Virus record (IMG/VR): IMGVR_UViG_3300031951_020399 | Span: 1-22,911 of that record | Direction: 5' to 3' (one strand) | DNA: 22,911 nucleotides | From: a virus | Shown: piece by piece, positions 1 through 5,815 of the stretch | Layout of the letters: each line of letters begins with the position of its first letter | Numbering within the stretch: position 1 is the stretch's first letter | Made by a program: the position numbers and the translations under genes | The notes under the pieces: generated by a model | Database searches by the model: none | The model's input: only the letters and a program-made list of their open reading frames with translations | Told to the model about the DNA's origin: nothing

Positions 1-2
1 CT

Positions 3-374
3 ATAGCCCTTGGATTGATGTCTTCTTTAACAACCGTAAATTTACCATCTTTAGTGACAGTAAATGGAGCTATAACAATTACGTCATCTGCAACAGGATC
101 AAATATTACTGATTTTACTTTAGGATTAAACTTGAAATATGTTGGAGGTAATGTAACAATAACAGGACAAAAATTAACAGCAGCATCTATAGAAAATATA
201 TTAGTGAGATTAGCGGCACTAGATGGTACAAACGGAACAATAACATATGGTACTGGTAAAACAATAAATCTTAGCGGAGGAACCAGTTCCGGGATATCTG
301 CTTTAACAACAAATGCAAGTAATGCTAGAACAACGTTATTAGCCAGAGGCGTAACAATAACCCTAAATGCTTAA
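3..374 (+). CDS. C-terminal part of a phage tail/fibre-type repeat protein (5' truncated by window edge)
   Basis: The frame is open to the left edge of the window with no stop before the first ATG (position 15), so this is most likely the C-terminal end of a longer gene. The visible part is rich in Thr, Ser, Asn, Val and Gly. It has an alternating beta/leucine-rich pattern, then a stretch of the type LAALDGTNGT followed by NLSGGTS and a final ARGVTITLNA. That layout resembles the C-terminal leucine-rich beta-solenoid ends seen in many phage tail and receptor-binding proteins. A small ORF and a protease with an Ig-like domain follow directly, consistent with the end of a tail/host-interaction module. 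The exact role (fibre, baseplate or adhesin) cannot be told from this fragment. Confidence 0.6.
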   Translation: MALGLMSSLTTVNLPSLVTVNGAITITSSATGSNITDFTLGLNLKYVGGNVTITGQKLTAASIENILVRLAALDGTNGTITYGTGKTINLSGGTSSGISALTTNASNARTTLLARGVTITLNA

Positions 375-382
375 GAGAATAT

Positions 383-568
383 ATGAATAATAGCGAATCA
401 CAAAATAGTTGGAGACTAATTTATACAGATAATACTGTTTTAGATTTATTTGAAAGCGAAGGAGTCACTTCTACCATATACAATTTATTTGTAGCAGAAA
501 ATAAACAGGACTGTTTGGACCATATATCTTCTTTAAACTTATACTATAATAATGAAAATAATAGCTAA
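383..568 (+). CDS. small hypothetical protein, 61 aa
   Basis: This short acidic ORF begins 8 nt after the upstream stop, with a purine-rich AAGAGA a little before the ATG. It overlaps the next gene by 17 nt, as expected for translational coupling in a compact phage operon. The product is rich in Asn, Tyr and Leu, has no membrane segment, no cysteine pair and no motif I recognise. Its place between a tail-type protein and a protease suggests a small tail or chaperone-like accessory, but that is inference from position only. Confidence 0.55.
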   Translation: MNNSESQNSWRLIYTDNTVLDLFESEGVTSTIYNLFVAENKQDCLDHISSLNLYYNNENNS

Positions 569-1754
569 TACTAATAGTTCTAAAATTTCTATTACTAAAA
601 CTTTTAATTTATTGTCTTTGAATAGTATTCCTTATGTTAGGGTTATAGCGTCACAAGGATCTCTTTCATACGCAACAATTGAAGACAGGGTTTACACGAG
701 CTACCCAACTGCAACATGCGTTAATGATTATCAAATGAATCTTATCTCTATAGGTAAACAGTCAAATCCGAATGAGACAATAACCTGGTCATCCAGCAAC
801 CCAGCTATTGCAACAGTGAATTTAAATGGCTATGTTACTCATGTTTCCGATGGTACGTGCGATATAACGGCATCTATAGATGGAAAATCTTTATCTAAAA
901 CATTGATTTTTTCTACCGCTAATGTTCAAAATACACTATTTACTGGATATGAAAATTCTTCTCTAGCAAAAAATATTACTGAAACAATAAGTACTCAGGT
1001 TTTAGATAAATCAGCATCAACAGGCAAAAATATTTTTTCATTACAAGATCATGTTAATGGGATCTATACTAGGAATACACAATGCTGGGCGCACGGTTTA
1101 GACTTGACTTGTTGTAGTCCGTGGAATTCACTAGACGGACCACGCAGAGCCGGAACTCTTATAAGTCCTAGACACGTAATTTGCGCCCAACACTATCCCT
1201 TAAATGTTGGTACCTCGATTAGATTTGTTCGTTTAGACAATACTGTAATTACTAAAACAATAACAGCAACAGCAAATGTACCTAACACAGATATACAAAT
1301 AGCATTATTAGATTCCGATATTGAATCAGGTGTTTCTTTTGCTAAAATTTTACCAGAAAATTGGTTTAACTATCTTCCTTCAATATATTCAAACAGTACT
1401 ACTTCTTATGAAAGAAATTATACTTTTGGATTACCGTCTTTGTGCTTAGACCAAGAAGAAAAAGCTCTGATTCTTGATCTTGTCTCTTTCCCGGCTAATA
1501 AGCGAAACACTTCTTTCTCTGTTCCTAATAATAGTAAAAATGCAGAATTTTATGAAAATATTATTGGTGGAGATAGTGGAAATCCAGCATTTTTAATAAT
1601 TAATAATATATTAGTATTAACAAGTTTGTGGCATAATCCTGGATCAGGCCCTTTTGTTTCATACTATAAATCACAAATTAATAGTCTCATGTCTCAACTA
1701 GGAGGAAACTATCAGCTCACAGAGATTGATCTTAGTTCATTTTTAACATATTAA
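552..1754 (+). CDS. Ig-like (Big_2) domain plus chymotrypsin-like serine protease
   Basis: The 400-residue protein has two recognisable parts. Residues about 70-120 form a bacterial Ig-like fold of the Big_2 type (TWSSSNPAIATVN followed by G-V-T/S...G-T). Residues about 195-370 look like a trypsin/chymotrypsin-fold protease with an apparently intact triad: His214 in VICAQHYP (equivalent of TAAHC), Asp247 in NTDIQIALL, and Ser342 in GGDSGNP (equivalent of GDSGGP). There is no clear signal peptide, so if it acts outside the cell it is probably as a virion part or after lysis. Ig-like domains are common on phage structural proteins, and the gene follows a tail-type protein. A virion-borne protease that cuts a host surface protein, or a tail maturation protease, are the leading ideas; both are inferred. 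The start overlaps the preceding ORF by 17 nt and has no strong ribosome binding site. Confidence 0.75.
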   Translation: MKIIANTNSSKISITKTFNLLSLNSIPYVRVIASQGSLSYATIEDRVYTSYPTATCVNDYQMNLISIGKQSNPNETITWSSSNPAIATVNLNGYVTHVSDGTCDITASIDGKSLSKTLIFSTANVQNTLFTGYENSSLAKNITETISTQVLDKSASTGKNIFSLQDHVNGIYTRNTQCWAHGLDLTCCSPWNSLDGPRRAGTLISPRHVICAQHYPLNVGTSIRFVRLDNTVITKTITATANVPNTDIQIALLDSDIESGVSFAKILPENWFNYLPSIYSNSTTSYERNYTFGLPSLCLDQEEKALILDLVSFPANKRNTSFSVPNNSKNAEFYENIIGGDSGNPAFLIINNILVLTSLWHNPGSGPFVSYYKSQINSLMSQLGGNYQLTEIDLSSFLTY

Positions 1755-1758
1755 TATT

Positions 1759-1769
1759 GGTGTAATAAT
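1759..1769 (+). promoter_or_regulatory. GGTGTA-motif variant in the gap before the holin-like gene
   Basis: The sequence GGTGTAATAAT sits in the 32-bp gap after the serine protease stop, 28 nt before the next ATG. It matches the GGTGTATTAT element found in the three other true intergenic gaps except for T to A at the seventh base. The TAATAA-like part could be a -10 box. No convincing -35 is visible. It is proposed as a phage promoter element only because of the recurrence. Confidence 0.35.
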
Positions 1770-1786
1770 AACTATGGAGAAATACA

Positions 1787-2113
1787 ATGATTAAACCTGG
1801 TTATAGAACAAGTGAGTTTTGGTTTACTTTAGTAAGCTTTATTTTTAGTGGAGCTTATTTATTTGGAGTATTAGATGATTTCAATCAAAAAGAAGATTTA
1901 ATACAAGAAACAAGTAAAGGAGTAGAGGCAGTAATATTAATCATTGGTCAATTAACATTATTGTTTAGATACATAAAAGGAAGAGCAGATCTTAAAAAGA
2001 CTTGGTGGAATACAGCAACTCCAGAAGAGAGAAAAACGGTCGTTAAAAGGAACTCTCCTAAATCTAAAGCTAAAAAGAAAGTTAAAAAATCAATTCAGTC
2101 CAAAGTAAAGTAG
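1787..2113 (+). CDS. holin-like small membrane protein, two TM segments
   Basis: The 108-residue product has two hydrophobic segments (about residues 11-28 and 47-61), separated by a short acidic loop, and a strongly basic Lys-rich tail. This is the usual architecture of small phage holins. Such proteins form inner-membrane lesions that time lysis. GGAG lies 8 nt before the ATG, so the start is well supported. It opens a series of small membrane genes leading to a papain-like protease, so a lysis role is sensible. No specific holin family signature is decisive, and a structural or superinfection-exclusion membrane protein is possible. Confidence 0.5.
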   Translation: MIKPGYRTSEFWFTLVSFIFSGAYLFGVLDDFNQKEDLIQETSKGVEAVILIIGQLTLLFRYIKGRADLKKTWWNTATPEERKTVVKRNSPKSKAKKKVKKSIQSKVK

Positions 2114-2138
2114 ACAGTCTTGGTCGGTGTATTATAAT
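2111..2138 (+). promoter_or_regulatory. candidate promoter with GGTGTATTAT motif (motif at 2126-2135)
   Basis: In the 59-bp gap before the next gene there is TAGACA (2111-2116) and TATAAT (2133-2138) with a 16-nt spacer, close to a bacterial sigma-70 promoter. The shared GGTGTATTAT element overlaps the -10 side. This is the copy that looks most like a standard promoter. The first two bases of the -35 overlap the stop codon of the holin-like gene. Confidence 0.45.
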
Positions 2139-2172
2139 ATATAGGGTGTTTTTTCAAAAAGGATATTCTTTT

Positions 2173-2613
2173 ATGCCAGAAGCAGCTTCGATAGATTCTA
2201 TAAAAATACAAATGGATGGTTTTATTACACAGGTTAAAATCTCTTTAGGCGAAGTTAAATCTGTTGCTATATCTCAGGCTTGGAAAATATTACAACTTGC
2301 AGTTGCTGAAACTGTGCAGGTTTTAGAACAAAATTCTGGAGATTTAACAGGACCAGATAAAAAAACCATAGCTATGGATTATTTATCAAAATTTTATGAT
2401 AATGTTTTTGTTGTTATAGACGTGCCTATGGTTCCAAGCTTTATGCAAATAATTATTCGTAAATATATCAAAATATTCTTAATGGCACTGGTTAGCTCCA
2501 GCATTGATGCTATGGTAACAACCTTTAGACAAGTTGGAGTTTTTCCATCAAAAACAACAGTAGTTTCACAATCAATCAAACCCAAAGCTAAAAAAACGAG
2601 GAAAAAGAAATGA
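2173..2613 (+). CDS. hypothetical small phage protein with hydrophobic C-terminal half, 146 aa
   Basis: A longer frame begins at a GTG at 2146. The ATG at 2173 is preferred because AAAAGGA sits about 10 nt before it, while nothing comparable precedes 2146. The product has an amphipathic N-terminal half, a GPDKKTIAMDYL segment, and one or two hydrophobic stretches (about residues 77-110). It ends in a Lys/Arg-rich tail like that of the upstream holin-like protein. I do not recognise the family with certainty. The shared basic tail and position suggest a partner in the same membrane-associated module. Its stop overlaps the next start (ATGA). Confidence 0.6.
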   Translation: MPEAASIDSIKIQMDGFITQVKISLGEVKSVAISQAWKILQLAVAETVQVLEQNSGDLTGPDKKTIAMDYLSKFYDNVFVVIDVPMVPSFMQIIIRKYIKIFLMALVSSSIDAMVTTFRQVGVFPSKTTVVSQSIKPKAKKTRKKK

Positions 2614-2993
2614 ATTATACAGAAAGTTTCGATCAATTTGCTAGCAGAGTAACGCCAACAGATCTAGCTCTATATGCAGGAGTTGGCATCATATTATGGA
2701 TTCTATTCAAAGATAGACTAAGCCCTGTTCAAAAATTTTTAGGAGATATGGTTGGTGGATTAAAGTCCAAACTAAACCATGGGTCGTCAGTTGTCCCTGT
2801 TGTTGTTCCAGATGTTGCTCCTGTTGCCGTGTCCAAAGAAAGTAAAGAAGACAATTTCTTTAAATTAGTAGTTTCTTGGAAACAAACCAGAGATTTAGCA
2901 GTTAAGAGCGGATGCGAAGAGGCCGTTAAGGTTGCTGATCAGATGTTTCCATTCTTAAGTCCAACCGTTTGCTCAAAGGAAAAAAGTGTATGA
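2610..2993 (+). CDS. single-TM small protein, 127 aa
   Basis: The ATG overlaps the TGA of the preceding gene (ATGA). The protein has one hydrophobic segment at about residues 19-35 (ALYAGVGIILWIL), then a Val/Pro-rich linker (VVPVVVPDVAPVAV). The C-terminal soluble region has two cysteines about 23 residues apart. This is a membrane-anchored layout with a flexible spacer, as seen in many phage spanin-like or accessory lysis proteins. There is no lipobox and no nested reading frame typical of two-component spanins. Function unknown. Confidence 0.6.
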   Translation: MNYTESFDQFASRVTPTDLALYAGVGIILWILFKDRLSPVQKFLGDMVGGLKSKLNHGSSVVPVVVPDVAPVAVSKESKEDNFFKLVVSWKQTRDLAVKSGCEEAVKVADQMFPFLSPTVCSKEKSV

Positions 2994-3490
2994 ATCCCAA
3001 ACTTAAAACAGGTCTCTTGATACTTGCTCTTGCCCTATTAGGTATTGGAATACTAAAGCCTGATCTTGGTTTTATTAATAAGGCAGTATCGCCATCGGCT
3101 GTTGTTGAATTAGATGTTAAAGAGCCTGAGTCACCAGAACTAAAAGAAAAAGCTGATGCTGTAGTTAAGGCTTTGTCTGTAGATTCTGATCGTAAAACTG
3201 ACGGGTTGCGATTAGCCTATTTGTATAATGATATGGCAACCTTAGTTGGTCTTGATGGAGATGATGAGATTATTAAAAATACTGAAGAAATTAGACAAGC
3301 TAATAGATTAGTTGGCTTAATGCTAAGGTTAGATATTAAAGGAAAATATGAGGACCTCCCAGAGTCTGCTCAAGCATTGGTATTAACGGCTATTGGCGAT
3401 GATAATGTTTTATTAACTAAAGACCTTAGAGATAAAGCTGTTGAGGGCTTTAAGGCTTTATCCTGGGCCTGTTTACAAGGAAGCAAATAA
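2990..3490 (+). CDS. membrane-anchored or exported hypothetical protein, 166 aa
   Basis: The frame extends upstream to a TTG at 2969, but the ATG at 2990 is the likely start. It overlaps the upstream TGA (ATGA) and AAAGGA lies 9 nt before it. The N-terminus is MNPKLK followed by a 15-20 residue hydrophobic stretch, which is a signal anchor or signal peptide without a clear cleavage site. The remainder is acidic and helical (residues about 45-160). Family not recognised. It is directly upstream of, and overlaps by one base, the papain-like protease gene, so it may be a membrane partner, inhibitor or substrate of that enzyme (inference). Confidence 0.6.
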   Translation: MNPKLKTGLLILALALLGIGILKPDLGFINKAVSPSAVVELDVKEPESPELKEKADAVVKALSVDSDRKTDGLRLAYLYNDMATLVGLDGDDEIIKNTEEIRQANRLVGLMLRLDIKGKYEDLPESAQALVLTAIGDDNVLLTKDLRDKAVEGFKALSWACLQGSK

Positions 3491-4416
3491 TGCCAAGATA
3501 TTCACCACAAGAATTATACGATAATTATCGCAATGGTTTTAGCGGCTGTCTTTGGGAAGAGCATGTTTTTAATCATTTAATGGAAAATAGTAAATATCCA
3601 TTATTCGGAGATGCTAGTAAAAAAATTAAAAGCAGCGGTAAGGGTAAACTGTCAACACCGTATAAAAGTGTGTTAAAATTTGAAAAAAGTCCTTATAATG
3701 AAAGACAAACAACAGGAGATTGTGTATCTCACGGAACACGAAATGCTTGTGATGTTAGTCGAGCAGTAGAAATAGATGTTAATGGAGAGAAAGAAGCTTG
3801 GATAGCAAAAGGAGCAACAGAAGCAATTTATGGCGCTCGTGGTCACGGCGGAGAAGGAATGAGTTGCTCTAGAGCAGCCGAGTTTGTAAGCAAAAATGGC
3901 GGAATATTGTTACGCCAAAACTATAAAGGTATAGCAGACTTTACTAAATATAATGGTAATTTGGGCGCCGGATGGGGCGCCAGAGGACTACCAGATAAAG
4001 TTATTGACGCAGCAAACGATCATCAGATTAAAACAACTAGTTTAATACGAACCGTAGAAGAAGCACGAGATGCTCTAGCTAATGGTTATGGATTAGCAGT
4101 ATGTTCTAATTATGGGTTTAGTAATAAGAGAGATAAAAAAGGAATAGCTAACACTAGCGGTAGCTGGGGCCATTGTATGGCTTGGATAGCATGTGATGAT
4201 ACAGGAAGTGAGCCATTATTTTTGGTCCAAAATAGTTGGGGAAAATGGAATGATGGAGGCCATCCAGAATGGGGGCCTATACCAGACGGCAGTTTTTTAA
4301 TACGAGCCGACGTAGCAGCAGGGATGCTTTCACAAAATGGAAGTTATGCGTTTAGTAATTTTGACGGATTCCCTGTACAAAAGCTACCATCTTACGGTTT
4401 TGAAGACTATCTATAA
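3490..4416 (+). CDS. papain-like (C1 family) cysteine peptidase
   Basis: The 308-residue protein carries the ordered papain-fold motifs: Gln73 and Cys78 in RQTTGDCVSHG (oxyanion Gln and nucleophile), His228 in GSWGHCMAW, and Asn248 in LVQNSWGKW. The late aromatic/glycine pattern (WGPIPDGSFLI) also fits. All catalytic residues are present, so it is probably an active protease. There is no signal peptide. The start overlaps the previous stop (TAATG). It lies among small membrane proteins where an endolysin would be expected. Possible jobs are degradation of a host envelope protein during release, head/tail maturation, or shut-off of host proteins. The first is favoured by context, but nothing in the sequence proves it. 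Confidence 0.85.
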   Translation: MPRYSPQELYDNYRNGFSGCLWEEHVFNHLMENSKYPLFGDASKKIKSSGKGKLSTPYKSVLKFEKSPYNERQTTGDCVSHGTRNACDVSRAVEIDVNGEKEAWIAKGATEAIYGARGHGGEGMSCSRAAEFVSKNGGILLRQNYKGIADFTKYNGNLGAGWGARGLPDKVIDAANDHQIKTTSLIRTVEEARDALANGYGLAVCSNYGFSNKRDKKGIANTSGSWGHCMAWIACDDTGSEPLFLVQNSWGKWNDGGHPEWGPIPDGSFLIRADVAAGMLSQNGSYAFSNFDGFPVQKLPSYGFEDYL

Positions 4417-4446
4417 TATAGTAGCCTAAAAGCTAACCTTAAGTTT

Positions 4447-4456
4447 GGTGTATTAT
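4447..4456 (+). promoter_or_regulatory. GGTGTATTAT motif, candidate promoter element
   Basis: An exact copy of GGTGTATTAT lies in the 63-bp gap between the cysteine peptidase and the next small gene, 33 nt before its ATG, and is followed by an AT-rich TATTTATACC. The TATTAT half could be a -10 box. No good -35 lies 16-18 nt upstream. Confidence 0.4.
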
Positions 4457-4479
4457 ATTTATACCTTTAGGGTTATACT

Positions 4480-4674
4480 ATGAAACTATTAGATAGAATT
4501 GCTTTAAATAATTTTTTACGCATAATAAGATCGCTTATTATACGAATGGTTGATTTTTTTGAAAAACAAAAAAAACCAATCAAACCAGTGCCAAAACCAA
4601 AGCCCAATAGGCCGCGACCTTTGAAAAATATAATAGACCTGATTCCTGTTCCATGGAGAACAAAAGATGAATAA
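4480..4674 (+). CDS. small basic Pro/Lys-rich protein, 64 aa
   Basis: The product has an amphipathic N-terminus with Arg-flanked hydrophobic residues, then a repetitive KPKPNRPRP-type segment (about residues 31-48). The Pro/Lys pattern suggests an extended linker that could cross the periplasm or bind nucleic acid or polyanions. No family recognised. The ribosome binding site is weak (a TTTAGGG about 8 nt before the ATG). The stop overlaps the next start by 8 nt, so the two are probably coupled. Confidence 0.5.
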   Translation: MKLLDRIALNNFLRIIRSLIIRMVDFFEKQKKPIKPVPKPKPNRPRPLKNIIDLIPVPWRTKDE

Positions 4675-5014
4675 ATTACTAATACCGATGTTAGCTGCTG
4701 CTATGCTATTCGGCTCATATGGATATCATGGATCAACAACATCTGCCGTGACTCTTGTTGGCGGTATTGTCAAAGCCCAGCACACAGAAAGTGTTAAAAA
4801 ATATAAACGCAAAGATTGTCCGGTATGCAAGGGTACTGGTTATTATATTAGTGGAGATAAAATTACAAAAGTAAATTGTGGATATTGTATTCCTGAAAAA
4901 AGTGATGCTCCTAAAAATCAATTACCCCGAGAATATCCTAAAGTAATAGTTCATCCTCCTGTGACTATTCAACAAAATTGTCCTAATGGCGTTTGTCCAA
5001 TCCCTAAAAAATAA
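4667..5014 (+). CDS. exported protein with a DnaJ-type CxxCxGxG motif, 115 aa
   Basis: The N-terminus (MNKLLIPMLAAAMLFGSYGY) looks like a signal peptide with no lipobox. The mature part has CPVCKGTG (Cys51, Cys54), followed by CGYC (Cys71, Cys74), the spacing of one DnaJ-type zinc-binding half-repeat, and near the C-terminus a second pair in CPNGVC (Cys105, Cys110). In DnaJ the CxxCxGxG repeats bind zinc and unfolded protein in the cytosol. Here the motif is on a small, probably exported protein, so it may bind metal or form disulphides in the periplasm. It shares the small-gene cluster with the papain-like peptidase. Function unknown. Confidence 0.65.
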   Translation: MNKLLIPMLAAAMLFGSYGYHGSTTSAVTLVGGIVKAQHTESVKKYKRKDCPVCKGTGYYISGDKITKVNCGYCIPEKSDAPKNQLPREYPKVIVHPPVTIQQNCPNGVCPIPKK

Positions 5015-5024
5015 AGGTTTAAAA

Positions 5025-5423
5025 ATGGACGATAATCTTAAAGAAAAACTAAAAACCATAGCAGAAAAAGTGTTGAAACAAGCAAATGTACCAAATGATG
5101 AAAAATTTGGTAGCGTTATTGCAGTTTTAATGATGATTAGCATTATTCTTACAGTAATTAGAGTACTACAAGAATGCAATAAAAATAAAACAAAAGATAT
5201 GACAGCTGAAAATAAGTATGCTATATACGGTGCTAATATTAGAGAATTTAGTAAAAAACGTGGTTGGTTTACTAGACTAAGAATTAAAAGAATTCTAAAA
5301 AGAGAACTAACTAAAGACGAATATAATACATATGGTATAAAATTGACAGAAGCATTGTTAGACGTAGGAGAAAATCTCAAGGATGATGAAGTAGTAACCC
5401 TCGTGGAGGCAGCAAATGTTTAG
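5025..5423 (+). CDS. single-TM hypothetical protein, 132 aa
   Basis: The frame is open from an ATG at 4986 inside the preceding gene, but the ATG at 5025 has AAAGG about 8 nt upstream and avoids a 29-nt overlap, so it is chosen. The protein has a charged N-terminal helix, one hydrophobic segment at about residues 28-47 (VIAVLMMISIILTVIRVL) and a basic cytosolic-type C-terminus. Not recognised. It overlaps the GlsB-like gene downstream by 8 nt and is probably co-translated with it. Confidence 0.55.
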   Translation: MDDNLKEKLKTIAEKVLKQANVPNDEKFGSVIAVLMMISIILTVIRVLQECNKNKTKDMTAENKYAIYGANIREFSKKRGWFTRLRIKRILKRELTKDEYNTYGIKLTEALLDVGENLKDDEVVTLVEAANV

Positions 5424-5667
5424 TATATTAATCTGGTGTGTATATGGTATTTTTGTAGGCAGTATAGCCAAGAGCATAGTGCCTGGAGAAGAAAATTTTG
5501 GTTTTGTTAAAACAGTAGCACTAGGAGTATGTGGCTCCTACATGGGTGGAGCACTATTATACTTACTGGGTAAGTACGAGTCGGTGTCTCCTGCTGGATT
5601 GTTCATGGGAGTCGCCGGTGCTGTTCTAGCATTGGTGCTTTATAACAAACTACAAAAGAAAATCTAA
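5416..5667 (+). CDS. GlsB/YeaQ/YmgE-like (transglycosylase-associated) small membrane protein
   Basis: The 83-residue product has three hydrophobic segments with Gly-rich packing: FVGSIAKSIVPG, then an FG turn, then GVCGSYMGGALLYLLG and AGLFMGVAGAVLALVLY. This matches the Pfam Transgly_assoc pattern (AGxIAxxI..G...FG...GxxGAxxGG). Family members are small inner-membrane stress or envelope proteins of unclear activity; the family name does not imply enzymatic activity. In a phage membrane-gene cluster it may serve in lysis or membrane remodelling. Its reading frame ends just before the coding signal of the giant glycosyltransferase in the +1 frame; see the separate entry. Confidence 0.65.
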   Translation: MFSILIWCVYGIFVGSIAKSIVPGEENFGFVKTVALGVCGSYMGGALLYLLGKYESVSPAGLFMGVAGAVLALVLYNKLQKKI

Positions 5668-5668
5668 A

Positions 5669-5815
5669 AATAAATTAGCCATATCCGTATATCTATACCA
5701 TCTGGATCTATGGCCAGAAATATGCTCATTATTAAATAATATTAGTCAATCATATACTCTGTACGTTGGACTATGTGAAGATACTACTTATAAAAATATA
5801 GAAGAATATATTTCT
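5669..5815 (+). other. in-frame N-terminal extension of the RgpF-GT gene without a standard start codon
   Basis: Reading the glycosyltransferase frame backwards from its first TTG (5816), the frame stays open to a TAG at 5627. The translated stretch is protein-like: KLAISVYLYHLDLWPEI, then SYTLYVGL, leading directly into the NYGGDIAPFL motif. In RgpF-type proteins the domain normally starts with such an (I/V)AV-H-Y-DLW segment, so these roughly 48 codons are very probably coding. No ATG, GTG or TTG is in frame here; only ATA (5642, 5681) and CTG (5702, 5759) exist. Expression may use a rare start, a +1 frameshift from the GlsB-like gene, or the assembly may contain an indel in the A-rich run 5654-5674. 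Confidence 0.6.

Noticed and set aside
1-1754. Diversity-generating retroelement acting on the tail-type protein
   Set aside because: No reverse transcriptase frame and no template/variable repeat pair was seen in the window.
3964-3981. Two GGCGCC palindromes 12 bp apart, possible regulatory repeat or restriction-avoidance signal
   Set aside because: Both fall in codons for Gly-Ala in GAGWGARG of the peptidase, so codon content explains them.
4922-5380. 152-codon minus-strand open frame
   Set aside because: It lies antisense to two well-packed + strand genes, its product is a Ser/Leu/Phe-rich run typical of an antisense frame, and no minus-strand ribosome binding site or gene order supports it.
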